Shown: positions 54,204-63,936, counted from the stretch's first letter. The stretch is 64,000 nucleotides of DNA from CALGYY01 sp964585485 (GCA_964585485.1 CAZPDS010000001.1:30251-94250), one strand, 5' to 3'. Program-made: numbers and translations. The notes: generated by a model from the sequence alone, not told the origin.

Positions 54204-54254
54204 TAAAAACCCGCCCTGTGAAAGCGAACGGTGTAACCCTACGCTTGTCGGGCG
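54204..54254 (-). terminator. Hairpin with T-run between regulator and DUF4173 genes (terminator or attenuator)
   Basis: Outer stem CGCCC/GGGCG (54212-54216, 54250-54254) and inner stem AAGCG/CGCTT (54222-54226, 54242-54246), followed on the minus strand by GGTTTTT. It could set the ratio of regulator to DUF4173 transcripts. Confidence 0.55.
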
Positions 54255-54275
54255 AGATGTGCATTACCACAGGTA

Positions 54276-54581
54276 CTAGTGTTTCATGCGTATTAGTTTT
54301 TCGAGGGCCGAGAGATGTTCGTTAAACGCCGCACGTCCTTCGGGGGTAATAGTATATGTGGTACGTGGCTTTTTCCCGATGAATTGTTTGGAAACCTTGA
54401 TGTAATCGCATTTTTCCAGGGCGGCCATGTGACTGGCCAGGTTGCCGTCCGTGGCATCAAGCAGCTCTTTCAGCGTGTTGAAGTCCATACGATCGTTCAC
54501 CATCAGCAACGACATAAGCCCGAGCCGGATGCGGTTCTCGAAAGTCCTGTTCAGGGTGTTGATGTTGAGCGGGGTGTTCAT
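54276..54581 (-). CDS. Winged-helix transcriptional regulator (HTH_34-like)
   Basis: 101 residues from ATG 54581. Helix-turn-helix at about 25-60 (MDFNTLKELLDATDGNLASH) and a wing with FIGKKPRTTYTITPEGRAAF, the MarR/PadR-related layout of single-domain regulators. Its ATG overlaps the TGA of the upstream membrane-protein gene, so the two are coupled. Ligand unknown; it may regulate its own operon. Confidence 0.9.
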   Translation of the reverse strand: MNTPLNINTLNRTFENRIRLGLMSLLMVNDRMDFNTLKELLDATDGNLASHMAALEKCDYIKVSKQFIGKKPRTTYTITPEGRAAFNEHLSALEKLIRMKH

Positions 54582-55213
54582 CGTTCGTAACGGAAGTACA
54601 TAATGATGCCGTAAACAATATGCAGTACACCGAAACCAAGGGCCCAGACGATGAGCCCGTAGCCGATCCAGACACATCCAATCAGGCCCAGCAAGACCTC
54701 GGTAAGCCCCAGGTACTGCACGTCTTTTAGTGTGTATTTACCAGCGTTGAAAAGCGCCAGACCGTAAAAGATCAGCGTGGCCGGCGCCACCAGCCCGATG
54801 GCGTGATTGTAGACCAACAAAACGCAGAAAAGACCCCCCACAATCAATGGAATCAAAACACTCCACATAAAACGACGGGTGGCCGGGGTCCATACCTGCA
54901 GCCCTTTCCGCGACGCATTGCGGTAAGTAAAATAGAAACCCGTGCCCACGGCCAAAATGAGCACAATCATGGCGTCAATCAAAAAAAAGAAAATGAAATT
55001 TAAGTTGAGCCTCGAGTCGATCAGCCCCTTGTCGAAATACCGCTCGTCAAGCAAACTGATATCCATATAAAAATAAGCAAACGCCGCACCGGCCAGCGCA
55101 AATAGGCCGGCAAACACACCGGCTAATCCGCTCAGGGAAAGAAATCGCGACGATTTTTCCATCAGCGATTTTATCTCGCTGAGGGTCTTTAAGGGTTCCT
55201 GCTCTTGGGTCAT
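54578..55213 (-). CDS. Unknown integral membrane protein
   Basis: 211 residues, about six hydrophobic segments in three pairs (near 25-50, 70-95, 110-135, 138-155 and 165-205). No catalytic motif. The N-terminus is a short charged cytoplasmic helix. It is first in a unit with the winged-helix regulator and perhaps DUF4173, so it may be the sensor or target of that regulator; this is inference. Confidence 0.8.
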   Translation of the reverse strand: MTQEQEPLKTLSEIKSLMEKSSRFLSLSGLAGVFAGLFALAGAAFAYFYMDISLLDERYFDKGLIDSRLNLNFIFFFLIDAMIVLILAVGTGFYFTYRNASRKGLQVWTPATRRFMWSVLIPLIVGGLFCVLLVYNHAIGLVAPATLIFYGLALFNAGKYTLKDVQYLGLTEVLLGLIGCVWIGYGLIVWALGFGVLHIVYGIIMYFRYER

Positions 55214-55240
55214 ACATTGAAATTAAAGTACTTTGTGGCG

Positions 55241-55248
55241 CAAAGTTA
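55241..55248 (-). promoter_or_regulatory. Candidate -7 element for the membrane protein-regulator unit
   Basis: Minus-strand TAACTTTG, exact TAnnTTTG match, 27 bases upstream of the ATG. Confidence 0.5.
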
Positions 55249-55341
55249 ATGTCCTTAACGGCGATTGTCAAGAAAAAAGTGTATTCCGAACCTTTTTTTA
55301 AATAAAATTATTTTATATTTATTAAATTCAGATAAAATGAT

Positions 55342-55349
55342 TAGTTTTG
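55342..55349 (+). promoter_or_regulatory. Candidate -7 element for the T9SS surface protein
   Basis: TAGTTTTG, exact TAnnTTTG match, 38 bases before the ATG at 55388, in a very AT-rich upstream region. Confidence 0.5.
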
Positions 55350-55387
55350 CCATGGAGATTACTTATTGTTTCACAAAATTTATTGAC

Positions 55388-58300
55388 ATGAGAAAAATGT
55401 ATTTTTTCGGACTGGTGCTTTGTTTGGCATTTGCCATAAAGACGCAGGCCCAGCTTTACACGCAGGGATTCAATGGCGGGACCATCCCAGCCGATTGGAG
55501 TACCTTGATTACAAATGACCCGGGAACAGATCCTGCAGTCACTTTTGCAACCACCTCGCTTTATCCTTCGGGCCTTGTTCCAACCGAAGGAACCCACCTG
55601 GTCAGGTTTAATTCTTACAATGTAAGTACAGAAGGAAGCATACGCTTGTTTATGACCACCGGTTTTTCCACCATGGGTGGCTATTCCGGCGCGAATGTCA
55701 CGTTCGACTGGATGACAGATGATGATTACTCAAACCTGGATCGCGTTGTGGTGCAATACAGCCTTGATGCCGGTTCTACCTGGATTGATGTGAGCACGTT
55801 CAGCCGTGCGAGCTCATCGGCAGCTGCCTGGGGCAACGTATCGTGTGTGCTGCCTCCGGCCGCCATGAACCAGTCCGATGTTCGGCTGGCGTTTCATTTC
55901 ATCAGTGGTTATGGGAACAACTGCCACCTCGATAACCTGGTGGTGAACGGGTTGACTACGCCGGTTCTTTCGGTTTTACCGGCTTCCCTGAATTTTGGTT
56001 TTGTTCCCTTTGGCAGTACCTCCGCGGAACAGACGTATACTATTTCAGGCCTGAACCTCACCGGAGCGCCTGGAACCCTATTGGTAAACGCTTCTTCAGG
56101 TTTTGAGCTTTCGTTGAGCTCCGGAACCGGGTTTGCAACGTCCCTAAATATTCCATACACCACCTCTACCTTAGATCCTACTACCGTGTACGCCCGCTTT
56201 ACCCCGGCGGCTGCAGGGCAGCCGTATACCTCTGTCGTGGTCAACCAGGGTGGCGGAGCCACAGCCGATGTTACCATGAACGGCACGTCCCTTTTGGTGT
56301 ATTGTGAATCTACCGCCGATTATCCCAGCGACGAAGATATCTTCAACGTTACCCTGGGCGGAATCAACAATACCTCCGATTGCTCAACCACTGGCGGTAC
56401 AGGTTCAACCTTGAATCAATACAGCAATTATTATTCGACGGTCCTGCCCGGCACAGCCATGGCCGGTTCGTCTATTCCCTTCAGTGTTCAGATTGGAACT
56501 TGCGGATCCACGCCCTATGATAATATGACCGGAATCTATGGCGATTTCAACCAGGATGGTGATTTTGATGATGCCGGGGAAACCCTCTATACCTCGGGCA
56601 CGAGCACTAGTGGTGCTCATACCGAAACCGGAACCCTGCTGATTCCGGCCAGCGCAATTGCCGATACGGTGATCATTCGGGTGGTGAATGTTGAAACGGA
56701 GGTTCTTGCCGAGCTTACACCTTGTGGCGTTTACGGCTGGGGTGAAACCGAAGATTATGCCCTCATCGTGAGTGTACCTTCCTGCTTCCCGCCTTCAAAC
56801 CTTAGCGCTTCTGCCATTACCGCCAACGCGGCACAACTCAGCTGGACTTCTGGTGGTGCCTCTATCTGGAATGTTGAATACGGAACCGGCTCTTTTACTC
56901 AGGGTAACGGAACCATCCTTCACAACGTGGTGACCAACCCCTTACTGCTGAATACACTTTCACCGGCCACTACTTATAGTTTCTATGTGCAGGATAGCTG
57001 CGGAGCCGGCAATTCCAGCATCTGGACCGGCCCGTTTTCGTTTACCACCCTGGCAACCTGTCCGGGCGTGGATTCGATTTGGACCGTTTCCTCAGAACCG
57101 AATCAGGCCGTAATCAACTGGTCGGAAATCGGTACGGCAACGTCCTGGCAAGTGGAGTACGGTGAGTCCGGATTTTCCCTGGGTGCCGGAATCCGCCAGC
57201 TTGTTAGTGCGCATCCCATGACCCTGACCCCGCTTATCGCGAATACACCCTATGATGTGTATATCCGTAGCATCTGCGCCGCCGGCGATACCAGCACCTG
57301 GACGCCTGCTTTCATGTTTGCCACTCCCTGCGGTTATTCGACGGTTCCCTACCTTGAAGATTTTGAAACCGTTTCCGCCACCTGCTGGTCTACGGTTGAT
57401 AATGACGCGACGGGAACGATATGGGGCTTGTCAACAGCCTACAATCATACTACCTCGGGTACTTACAGCGCTTTACACGCCTATAGCACCGCCGGTATGC
57501 AGGACGGCTATTTCGTAAGCCCCCGTATCATTATGCCCGCCACCGGCCAGGTTAAACTGTCCTTCTGGTCGTATAATCAGTACCCCTCCTTTTACTATAA
57601 TAATAGTTTGCACATCTCTACCAACAATGGCGTTACCTTTACGGAGTTGTGGACACCCGCTTCGGTAACAGCGGCCTGGGTTAAGGATAGCCTTGACCTG
57701 TCAGCGTATGCGAACGATACCATTATCCTGGCCTTCCGCTACGAAGGAGATGATGCCCATAACTGGTATGTAGATGATATCTCTATCACTGAAGTGGTCG
57801 CGGGCGCCGATCTGGCCGTCTTTCAGACCAACGTGAGTGAATGCGATACCCTGGGCTGGTTTACACCCCCCATTGTATTTACCAATACAGGTAGTACAAC
57901 CATTCCTTCGGGAACCAATATTACCGCAGCCTACCAGGTTGACGCCAATACGCCGGTGTCGGAAAACTTTACCCTGACGGCTGACTTGCTTCCCGCTGCC
58001 ACCACGGGTTTTGACTTTAGCACCCCCTGGCATTTCAACCAGTTCACAACCCACAATTGCAGCTTCTTCATCGCAATGACGGGTGATGTGAACGCGGCTA
58101 ACGATACCGCCGAATTTACCCTTAGCTTCACCGGCCGCCCGCTGGTTAACCTGGGCAACGACACCTCCGTTTGCGCCGATGCCTCCATTGTGCTGGACGC
58201 CGGAAATCCGGGTATGACGTACAACTGGTCTAACGGAACCCACAATCAAACCCTGGCTCTGGACTCGAGTTTCTGCAGCGGTTTGGGTACCTGTAATTTC

Positions 58301-58639
58301 TGGGTGGAAGTGATCGACGCCAATGGCTGTTCCAGCACCGACTCCATTCACGTTACCTGGTATGTGTGCAGCGGCATCCGTGAAAACGAAAGCACCATCA
58401 GCCTGAACGTTGTTCCCAACCCCAACAACGGGTCCTTTACGCTGGATTTAGGTGGCCTGACCGGTCGTACCAACATCCAGGTTCTTGACTTGAACGGACG
58501 CCTGATTGAAGAGCAAACCCTGGAGCTGAAGGGAATGGAAAAGCCAGCCTTCGACCTCTCTGCCCGCGGAGCCGGTATTTACTACCTGCGCCTGCTAAAT
58601 AGCGACAATGTGGCCGTACAAAAAATTGTAATTCAGTAA
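55388..58639 (+). CDS. Large T9SS-exported multidomain surface protein (GEVED, Fn3, MAM-like)
   Basis: 1083 residues from ATG 55388; signal peptide ends near KTQAQ. In order: a MAM/concanavalin-like domain (about 25-190), an Ig-like module (about 195-300), a GEVED domain (about 305-465, with GIYGDFNQDGDFDD and GWGETEDYALIV), two fibronectin type III domains (about 465-660), a second MAM-like domain (PYLEDFETVSATCW, about 660-815), a CARDB/PKD-type region, and a type A T9SS sorting domain (VVPNPNNGSFTLDL to the end). No protease or glycosidase motif, so adhesion or matrix binding is more likely than catalysis. Confidence 0.9.
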   Translation: MRKMYFFGLVLCLAFAIKTQAQLYTQGFNGGTIPADWSTLITNDPGTDPAVTFATTSLYPSGLVPTEGTHLVRFNSYNVSTEGSIRLFMTTGFSTMGGYSGANVTFDWMTDDDYSNLDRVVVQYSLDAGSTWIDVSTFSRASSSAAAWGNVSCVLPPAAMNQSDVRLAFHFISGYGNNCHLDNLVVNGLTTPVLSVLPASLNFGFVPFGSTSAEQTYTISGLNLTGAPGTLLVNASSGFELSLSSGTGFATSLNIPYTTSTLDPTTVYARFTPAAAGQPYTSVVVNQGGGATADVTMNGTSLLVYCESTADYPSDEDIFNVTLGGINNTSDCSTTGGTGSTLNQYSNYYSTVLPGTAMAGSSIPFSVQIGTCGSTPYDNMTGIYGDFNQDGDFDDAGETLYTSGTSTSGAHTETGTLLIPASAIADTVIIRVVNVETEVLAELTPCGVYGWGETEDYALIVSVPSCFPPSNLSASAITANAAQLSWTSGGASIWNVEYGTGSFTQGNGTILHNVVTNPLLLNTLSPATTYSFYVQDSCGAGNSSIWTGPFSFTTLATCPGVDSIWTVSSEPNQAVINWSEIGTATSWQVEYGESGFSLGAGIRQLVSAHPMTLTPLIANTPYDVYIRSICAAGDTSTWTPAFMFATPCGYSTVPYLEDFETVSATCWSTVDNDATGTIWGLSTAYNHTTSGTYSALHAYSTAGMQDGYFVSPRIIMPATGQVKLSFWSYNQYPSFYYNNSLHISTNNGVTFTELWTPASVTAAWVKDSLDLSAYANDTIILAFRYEGDDAHNWYVDDISITEVVAGADLAVFQTNVSECDTLGWFTPPIVFTNTGSTTIPSGTNITAAYQVDANTPVSENFTLTADLLPAATTGFDFSTPWHFNQFTTHNCSFFIAMTGDVNAANDTAEFTLSFTGRPLVNLGNDTSVCADASIVLDAGNPGMTYNWSNGTHNQTLALDSSFCSGLGTCNFWVEVIDANGCSSTDSIHVTWYVCSGIRENESTISLNVVPNPNNGSFTLDLGGLTGRTNIQVLDLNGRLIEEQTLELKGMEKPAFDLSARGAGIYYLRLLNSDNVAVQKIVIQ

Positions 58640-58657
58640 TCATCACTGTCGTGAAAA

Positions 58658-58696
58658 GAAAAGAGGCTGTCGTTTCAGGCAGCCTCTTTTTTTATT
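58658..58696 (+). terminator. Terminator of the T9SS surface protein gene
   Basis: Ten-base stem AAAGAGGCTG/CAGCCTCTTT with a 10-base loop, followed by a T-run. Confidence 0.88.
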
Positions 58697-58753
58697 ACTC
58701 CATTTACCAATCCACTCCTTTCAGCGAAACCTGGCTTTTCCTTAGCGGGGGCA

Positions 58754-59161
58754 TCAGCCGGTAAAGGTGAAAATCCAGTTCATGAAAAAATTCCACAGCG
58801 TAACTACCGCGATGGCGAAGAGTTTTGAGAGGTAAAAGTTTTTTTTATACCGGCTGACAAGAATCCACAGAATAAAGGTGTTGATGCCCAGTCCGAGGAT
58901 GGAAATCACCAGGAATTTTCCATATTCTACGGCAATATCGGGATTTTGACTCTGAAAGGTCCAGATCCGGTTTAGTAAATAATTGCTGCTGGCCGCCATG
59001 GTAAAGCCAATGGCGTTGGCGATGTATTTCTGAATCTTGAGAATCTCCTTACACAACCAGGTGATGCCGAAATCCACGACCAGCCCGGAAAGTCCGACAA
59101 TTCCGAATTTCAGAAACTTGAACACGAAGTCGCGTGAGAGGGTAATCGCAAGGAGGTTCAT
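58754..59161 (-). CDS. GtrA family membrane protein
   Basis: 135 residues with four hydrophobic segments. FLKFGIVGLSGLVVDFGITW and NYLLNRIWTFQ are the GtrA signatures. GtrA proteins are thought to move or support lipid-linked sugars across the inner membrane. It lies 38 bases after a glycosyltransferase gene, consistent with a shared surface-glycan role. Confidence 0.93.
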   Translation of the reverse strand: MNLLAITLSRDFVFKFLKFGIVGLSGLVVDFGITWLCKEILKIQKYIANAIGFTMAASSNYLLNRIWTFQSQNPDIAVEYGKFLVISILGLGINTFILWILVSRYKKNFYLSKLFAIAVVTLWNFFMNWIFTFTG

Positions 59162-59199
59162 ACTGCAAAGAACGCAAAAAATCAGATATTCACGGCAGC

Positions 59200-60288
59200 C
59201 TAATCGCTTACTCTTGACGACAAGGGGGAGGTGGGGGGAATACGAAAGCGGTCGGCCGGCTGAGGGATAAGCTGCAGCGATGCGGGCAGGCGTTCCGGAT
59301 CAAGCGTGGAGAGCTTCTGCTGATGAAGATACGTCCACCCCGCCTGAGAATTCATACGTTCCGCCAGGTAGACTTGCTCCGTTTGCCCCGGCGTTGGCAC
59401 CAGCACGGCTGTTCGCCCGAGAACCTGAAGATCCATCAGCGTGGAATAGCCCGGCCGGCAAACTATACAGCCGGCATCCCGAACCAGGGTGGCCAGAGTA
59501 TCATCGTCTGCATGCGGCAGCAGCAGGATGTTTTCGTCCTGCTCGCTGTCACTAAGACCGGGCTGGCCACGAACGATGCAGGCCGGCCGACCGCTCTTCC
59601 GGAACAGACGGCGCAAGGCCTGTTCAAACAGGCTGCGCTGAGGCTCCGGCCCCGAGACCAGCCCAAGATAATCGTACATCATCGTGGGGGAGGTGTTCGC
59701 AGATGGCTGAAACCGGCTCATGAGGCCAACAAAACGTGCATGCGAGGGGAGGGGATAGCGCTGCGCTAAATCGTCCGCCAAACCGCCCGGCCCCGCTACA
59801 TCCGGAATCCAGCATTCATCAAATTTAGTAATGAACAGCATTAAAATCCGATGGGCCCACCCCTCCGCGAAACGCAGCAGCGGCGGTACTTTTACCATCA
59901 TCTGGTGGGTCATGAAAATGCAGTGGGCCTTGCGCGACCACAGCCCGTAACGGTTGTCGGAAACAACCACATCAACGCCGTGCGTTTCGATAAGATGCTG
60001 CAATTGCTGATGCTCGGCCCGAATCCGGCGCAGATAGTACGGAAATTTGAGTAACAGTGCGCCGACCATCCGGCCCGAAGCCGGAAACCTAAGATTGTAA
60101 TCCGGAAATTCAATCAGCGTAAGCGCCGGGAAACGCCATACCAGAAAACCCCGGGCATCTCCGGAAGCCCCCAATAGTACACGGAATCCGTTGTTTTGTA
60201 ACTGTTCAATGAGCGGGACACAACGCGTGGCGTGGCCCAAACCCCAGTTGAGCGGACAAACCAGAACCGTCTCTGTTTTCGGCCTCAT
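59200..60288 (-). CDS. GT-B fold glycosyltransferase, MurG/MJ1255-like
   Basis: 362 residues. N-terminal PLNWGLGHATRCVPL is the donor-side GxGHxxR motif of the Glyco_trans_1_3 group. The C-terminal half has DAGCIVCRPGYSTLMDL and PTPGQTEQ, matching the sugar-nucleotide site of MurG-like enzymes. The sugar and acceptor are unknown. It begins one base after the TonB receptor stop, so is tightly coupled to it. Confidence 0.9.
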   Translation of the reverse strand: MRPKTETVLVCPLNWGLGHATRCVPLIEQLQNNGFRVLLGASGDARGFLVWRFPALTLIEFPDYNLRFPASGRMVGALLLKFPYYLRRIRAEHQQLQHLIETHGVDVVVSDNRYGLWSRKAHCIFMTHQMMVKVPPLLRFAEGWAHRILMLFITKFDECWIPDVAGPGGLADDLAQRYPLPSHARFVGLMSRFQPSANTSPTMMYDYLGLVSGPEPQRSLFEQALRRLFRKSGRPACIVRGQPGLSDSEQDENILLLPHADDDTLATLVRDAGCIVCRPGYSTLMDLQVLGRTAVLVPTPGQTEQVYLAERMNSQAGWTYLHQQKLSTLDPERLPASLQLIPQPADRFRIPPTSPLSSRVSD

Positions 60289-60289
60289 G

Positions 60290-62611
60290 TTAAAAGCTTA
60301 TGCTGTATTGAAGCGCCAGATTTCGCGGGGCTTCAATCAGGCCCGGACGAGTCATGTATTCAGCGTTCAACACGTTTTTCAGTAGCAGCGTAAAGCGCGA
60401 TTTTTCCGTGGGGGCGAAGCCCACGCGTACATCCAGTAAATGATAGCCTTTCGCATGCGTTGCGCGATATTCCTTCAGTCCCGGCAAGATGAAAATATTG
60501 GTGTTGGGAATCAGGCTGTCTTCAAAAGTGCGGTCGATATTGATAACACGACTGGTGTATTGGTATGAAATGCCCACCAAAAACCGACCCGGTTGAAACT
60601 CCAGATCACTTTTCACGGAATAGTAATTCCGGTATTTCAAAATTTTCCCCGCCGTGCTTTTTCCGCTTAGGTAGGTCGAGTCATTTACTAAATCGCGGGG
60701 ATCCGTATAGGTATAACCCAATAGTACGGTGACTGGTATCTTGCGGATTTGCCCCTGTCCCGTAAAGCTGAGGTCAATACCTGTGATGCGGGCGTGCCCC
60801 ACGTTGATGGATTTAAAGCCCAGGTCGTCGAGACTGGGGATCGAATCCTGCGGATACAGCCCAAAAGTAAATTCCATCATATTGGAATACTCCGTCCAAA
60901 AACCGGCCAGGTCAAGATAACCGTTCCAGTTTCCCAGTTTCAGGCCCTGGCGAATTCCAATCTCGCTGTTCCATCCTGTCTCTGGTTTCAGATCGGGATT
61001 GGGAAAGATATTCATGGATCCCAGCGAGGTTTGTATGTATTTTTCGGCAATGGTGGGGAAGCGATAGCCCTGTCCAAAGGATGCGCGCAGGAAGGTGTAC
61101 TTGAAAAGGTGGTAGTTAAGACCGGCGCGGAATACAGGCCAGATCGGAAGGGTAAGCGTGTCTTGTGAAAAAATGACGGCATAGGAGGATTCGGTTTCAG
61201 CACTGTCAATGCGGGAGTATTCGGCCCGGCCACCCAGTGATACCGTCAGCTTTTTCCAGAAAAGAAAATCAAGCTGCAGGTACAGGGCCGCATTAAGACT
61301 GGTGTGCGCGCCGAAGAGCGGGGCTTCCGATTTTCCGTAGGTGCTGCAGAGACCGGTCGTAAGATCAAACCAGGGTTTCAATTTTTGATGATACTGGTAC
61401 TCGCCGAACATCATCCAGGAATTGTTGTCCTTGCTGCTGTCGCCGGGAAAGGCATTGGTGGCCAGAAAATAACGTGTTTTAAGCGAATGCCGGCCGCCTT
61501 TTTGGTTGTAATACTCGACATACGGATCGAGGTTTAGGCGTGAGCCCGTGGTACGGGAAACAGCCTCCGGATTCTGCCGCCAGGCACCGGTATCCGCATT
61601 CTGCCAAAGAAAAAAATCGCACTTGTCCTGGTACATATAATTAGCATTAAGGCCGTACGATAAGCCTTTCACCTTGCGGTCGCGGTAGCGCATTTGCGTG
61701 TTGATGCGCGCATGGGTTTCCCCTTCGCTTTCGCGGAAACTGTTGTTCAGGAAGGCATTGGCGCCGACTACCAAATCGAAGGGGCCAAACTGCTGCGTGT
61801 GTAGTATATTTAAACCGGCGAACGACGGGCGGTCGGAGCCCCACCAACGAATTTCACTTCGCGCGGGGTTTAGGTAAAGTCCGTTGTTTACCGAAAAGCG
61901 TGTTTCGGGTTGAGCTTTCGGGAAGGCCGTGCGAACATTGATAACACCGTTCAGAGCCGAGGATCCGAAAAGCACGGATGAGGCACCTTTCAGAACTTCA
62001 ATCTGCGAAATGTTTTCAACGGGAATGAAGTTCCATTTGGGATCGCCCGCATCTACCGTGAGAATGGGAAGGTCGTCCACCAGCACCAACACCCGGCTGC
62101 CGGCACCGTAGCTGTACCCGCTGCCGCCGCGGATGCTGGGTTGCCCGTCGCTGATATCAAGCCCGGGGATTTTCTGAAGCGCATCGGTGACCTCGTTGGC
62201 GTTTTGGCGCTCCAGCATGTCAGGCTTCAATACCGCCATCGAAACCGGAACATCACTCAGTCTCTGTTCGTACTTTCCCGCGCTGATGACAACCCCTTCT
62301 ATCATCATGGATTCCTCGCTCAGCATAACATTTGCGGTGACCACATCACCCGCCTTTACCTCATACGCGTGTGTTTGCGGGGCAAAGCCGAGGTAGCTAA
62401 AGGTGATTTTAACCCGGCCTTCAGGCACCTGGAGCACATAGTTGCCGTTGGCATCACTCACCACCCCTTCGGTAGCGCTACGTGTCACATTGACCCCCGG
62501 CAGCGATTCACGGGTTTGCGCGTTAAGAACCCTTCCTTTGATCGTGGCGTACTGGGCCGTTACCAGCAGGGGCAGAAAAAACAGAAGCAGAAAAAGGCAG
62601 CGTTTGGCCAT
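60290..62611 (-). CDS. TonB-dependent outer-membrane receptor
   Basis: 773 residues; signal peptide ends near LVTAQ. Carboxypeptidase-D-like domain (IKGRVLNAQTRESLPGVNV), TonB-box region and plug (VTDALQKIPGLDISDGQPSI, EVLKGASSVLFGSSALNGVI), barrel ending NLALQYSISF. It is not of the SusC type and lacks the copper motifs of the receptor at 20090. The substrate is unknown. It is followed by a glycosyltransferase and GtrA in a likely operon. Confidence 0.94.
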   Translation of the reverse strand: MAKRCLFLLLFFLPLLVTAQYATIKGRVLNAQTRESLPGVNVTRSATEGVVSDANGNYVLQVPEGRVKITFSYLGFAPQTHAYEVKAGDVVTANVMLSEESMMIEGVVISAGKYEQRLSDVPVSMAVLKPDMLERQNANEVTDALQKIPGLDISDGQPSIRGGSGYSYGAGSRVLVLVDDLPILTVDAGDPKWNFIPVENISQIEVLKGASSVLFGSSALNGVINVRTAFPKAQPETRFSVNNGLYLNPARSEIRWWGSDRPSFAGLNILHTQQFGPFDLVVGANAFLNNSFRESEGETHARINTQMRYRDRKVKGLSYGLNANYMYQDKCDFFLWQNADTGAWRQNPEAVSRTTGSRLNLDPYVEYYNQKGGRHSLKTRYFLATNAFPGDSSKDNNSWMMFGEYQYHQKLKPWFDLTTGLCSTYGKSEAPLFGAHTSLNAALYLQLDFLFWKKLTVSLGGRAEYSRIDSAETESSYAVIFSQDTLTLPIWPVFRAGLNYHLFKYTFLRASFGQGYRFPTIAEKYIQTSLGSMNIFPNPDLKPETGWNSEIGIRQGLKLGNWNGYLDLAGFWTEYSNMMEFTFGLYPQDSIPSLDDLGFKSINVGHARITGIDLSFTGQGQIRKIPVTVLLGYTYTDPRDLVNDSTYLSGKSTAGKILKYRNYYSVKSDLEFQPGRFLVGISYQYTSRVINIDRTFEDSLIPNTNIFILPGLKEYRATHAKGYHLLDVRVGFAPTEKSRFTLLLKNVLNAEYMTRPGLIEAPRNLALQYSISF

Positions 62612-62634
62612 GGTGTTGTTTTTGGGTGCTGATA

Positions 62635-62642
62635 CAAAGTTA
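62635..62642 (-). promoter_or_regulatory. Candidate -7 element for the TonB receptor-glycosyltransferase unit
   Basis: Minus-strand TAACTTTG, exact TAnnTTTG match, 23 bases upstream of the ATG. A near match on the plus strand (TAACTTTA, 62770-62777) could serve dprA. Confidence 0.5.
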
Positions 62643-62838
62643 GGAAATCAGGCTAACTTTCCGATTATTTTAAAAACCGCCGGCCAAGGCCACGGATCCG
62701 CCGACGAAGAAGGAAAACGGAACGACCGAAAAATCACCGTCGAAAACCCTGTAAAATGGACCGTTTACGTAACTTTATCCCCGGCCAGGAGGATTCTTCT
62801 CCGAAGGATATTCACGCCGAAAAAAACAAATAAATCAC

Positions 62839-63936
62839 ATGATCCTTTACGAAATTGCGCTGACCTTACTGCCGGGCATCGGCGACGTGCTGGGCCGAAA
62901 GCTGGTAAGTTCCTTCGGCAGCGCTGAGGAGGTCTTCCGCGTGTCGCAAAATGAGCTGCGGAAAAACAAGGCGCTGAGCAGCCACGTCGTGGAAGCATTG
63001 CTGAATGGACGTGACGAAGCCCTCCGCAAAGCGGAAACCGAAGTGAAGTTCATCAAAAAGTACCACATAATCCCGCTGTATTACCAGGATAAGCGCTACC
63101 CCTATCGTCTGAGCAATTGCAACGACGCGCCGGTTATGCTGTACTACAAAGGGAATGCGGATCTCAATACCGCCCGGGTGATCGGCGTGGTTGGAACCCG
63201 TCGAGCCACGGAATACGGCCGCATGATGTGCTCCAAACTTATCGAAGGCATGGCCGACCTGGGGGTTCTGGTGGTGAGCGGACTCGCCTTTGGGATCGAC
63301 AGCATGGCGCATAAAATGTCGCTGCAGCAGCACCTGCCCACCGTGGGGGTGCTGGGTCACGGGCTCGACCGGATGTACCCTCCACAGAACAAAGCCCTGG
63401 CGGGGAAAATGCTGGCCAATGGCGGACTGCTGACGGAATTCCCCAGTCAGACCCAACCCGATCGCGAGAACTTCCCCCGGCGCAACCGCATCATTGCCGG
63501 TTTGTGTGATGCCCTGGTGGTGGTGGAGGCGGCCGCCAGCGGCGGCGCACTGATCACCGCCGATATTGCCAACTCCTACAACCGCGATGTATTTGCTGTG
63601 CCCGGCCGCCTGTCCGATGAATTCTCCAAAGGCTGCAACCTCTTCATCAAAACCAACAGGGCCGCCTTAATCGAATCGGCCGACGACCTGCGGTACATTA
63701 TGGGGTGGGATGCCAAACCCGTGCAAAAGCTGGCCGTGCAGCGCGAATTGTTTCTGGAGCTTGATGCCGGCGAAAAAGTCCTGATGGACTTGCTGCATCC
63801 CGGCGAAGACACAGGCATTGATGTGTTGGTGGCAACCTCCGGTCTGAAAAGCAGCGAGGTGGCCCGCGCACTGCTCTCCCTTGAGTTTAAAGGACTGATC
63901 AAATGCCTTCCGGGTAAACGGTTTAAGTTGTACTAA
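62839..63936 (+). CDS. dprA: DNA-processing protein DprA
   Basis: 365 residues. N-terminal SAM-like helical region (LTLLPGIGDVLGRKL), the central Rossmann fold with GVVGTRRATEYGR, VVSGLAFGIDSMAH and FPRRNRIIAGL, and the C-terminal winged helix (VLVATSGLKSSEVARALLSL). It loads RecA on incoming single-stranded DNA during transformation. No other competence gene is in the window. Its stop overlaps the last codon of the convergent partial gene. Confidence 0.97.
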   Translation: MILYEIALTLLPGIGDVLGRKLVSSFGSAEEVFRVSQNELRKNKALSSHVVEALLNGRDEALRKAETEVKFIKKYHIIPLYYQDKRYPYRLSNCNDAPVMLYYKGNADLNTARVIGVVGTRRATEYGRMMCSKLIEGMADLGVLVVSGLAFGIDSMAHKMSLQQHLPTVGVLGHGLDRMYPPQNKALAGKMLANGGLLTEFPSQTQPDRENFPRRNRIIAGLCDALVVVEAAASGGALITADIANSYNRDVFAVPGRLSDEFSKGCNLFIKTNRAALIESADDLRYIMGWDAKPVQKLAVQRELFLELDAGEKVLMDLLHPGEDTGIDVLVATSGLKSSEVARALLSLEFKGLIKCLPGKRFKLY

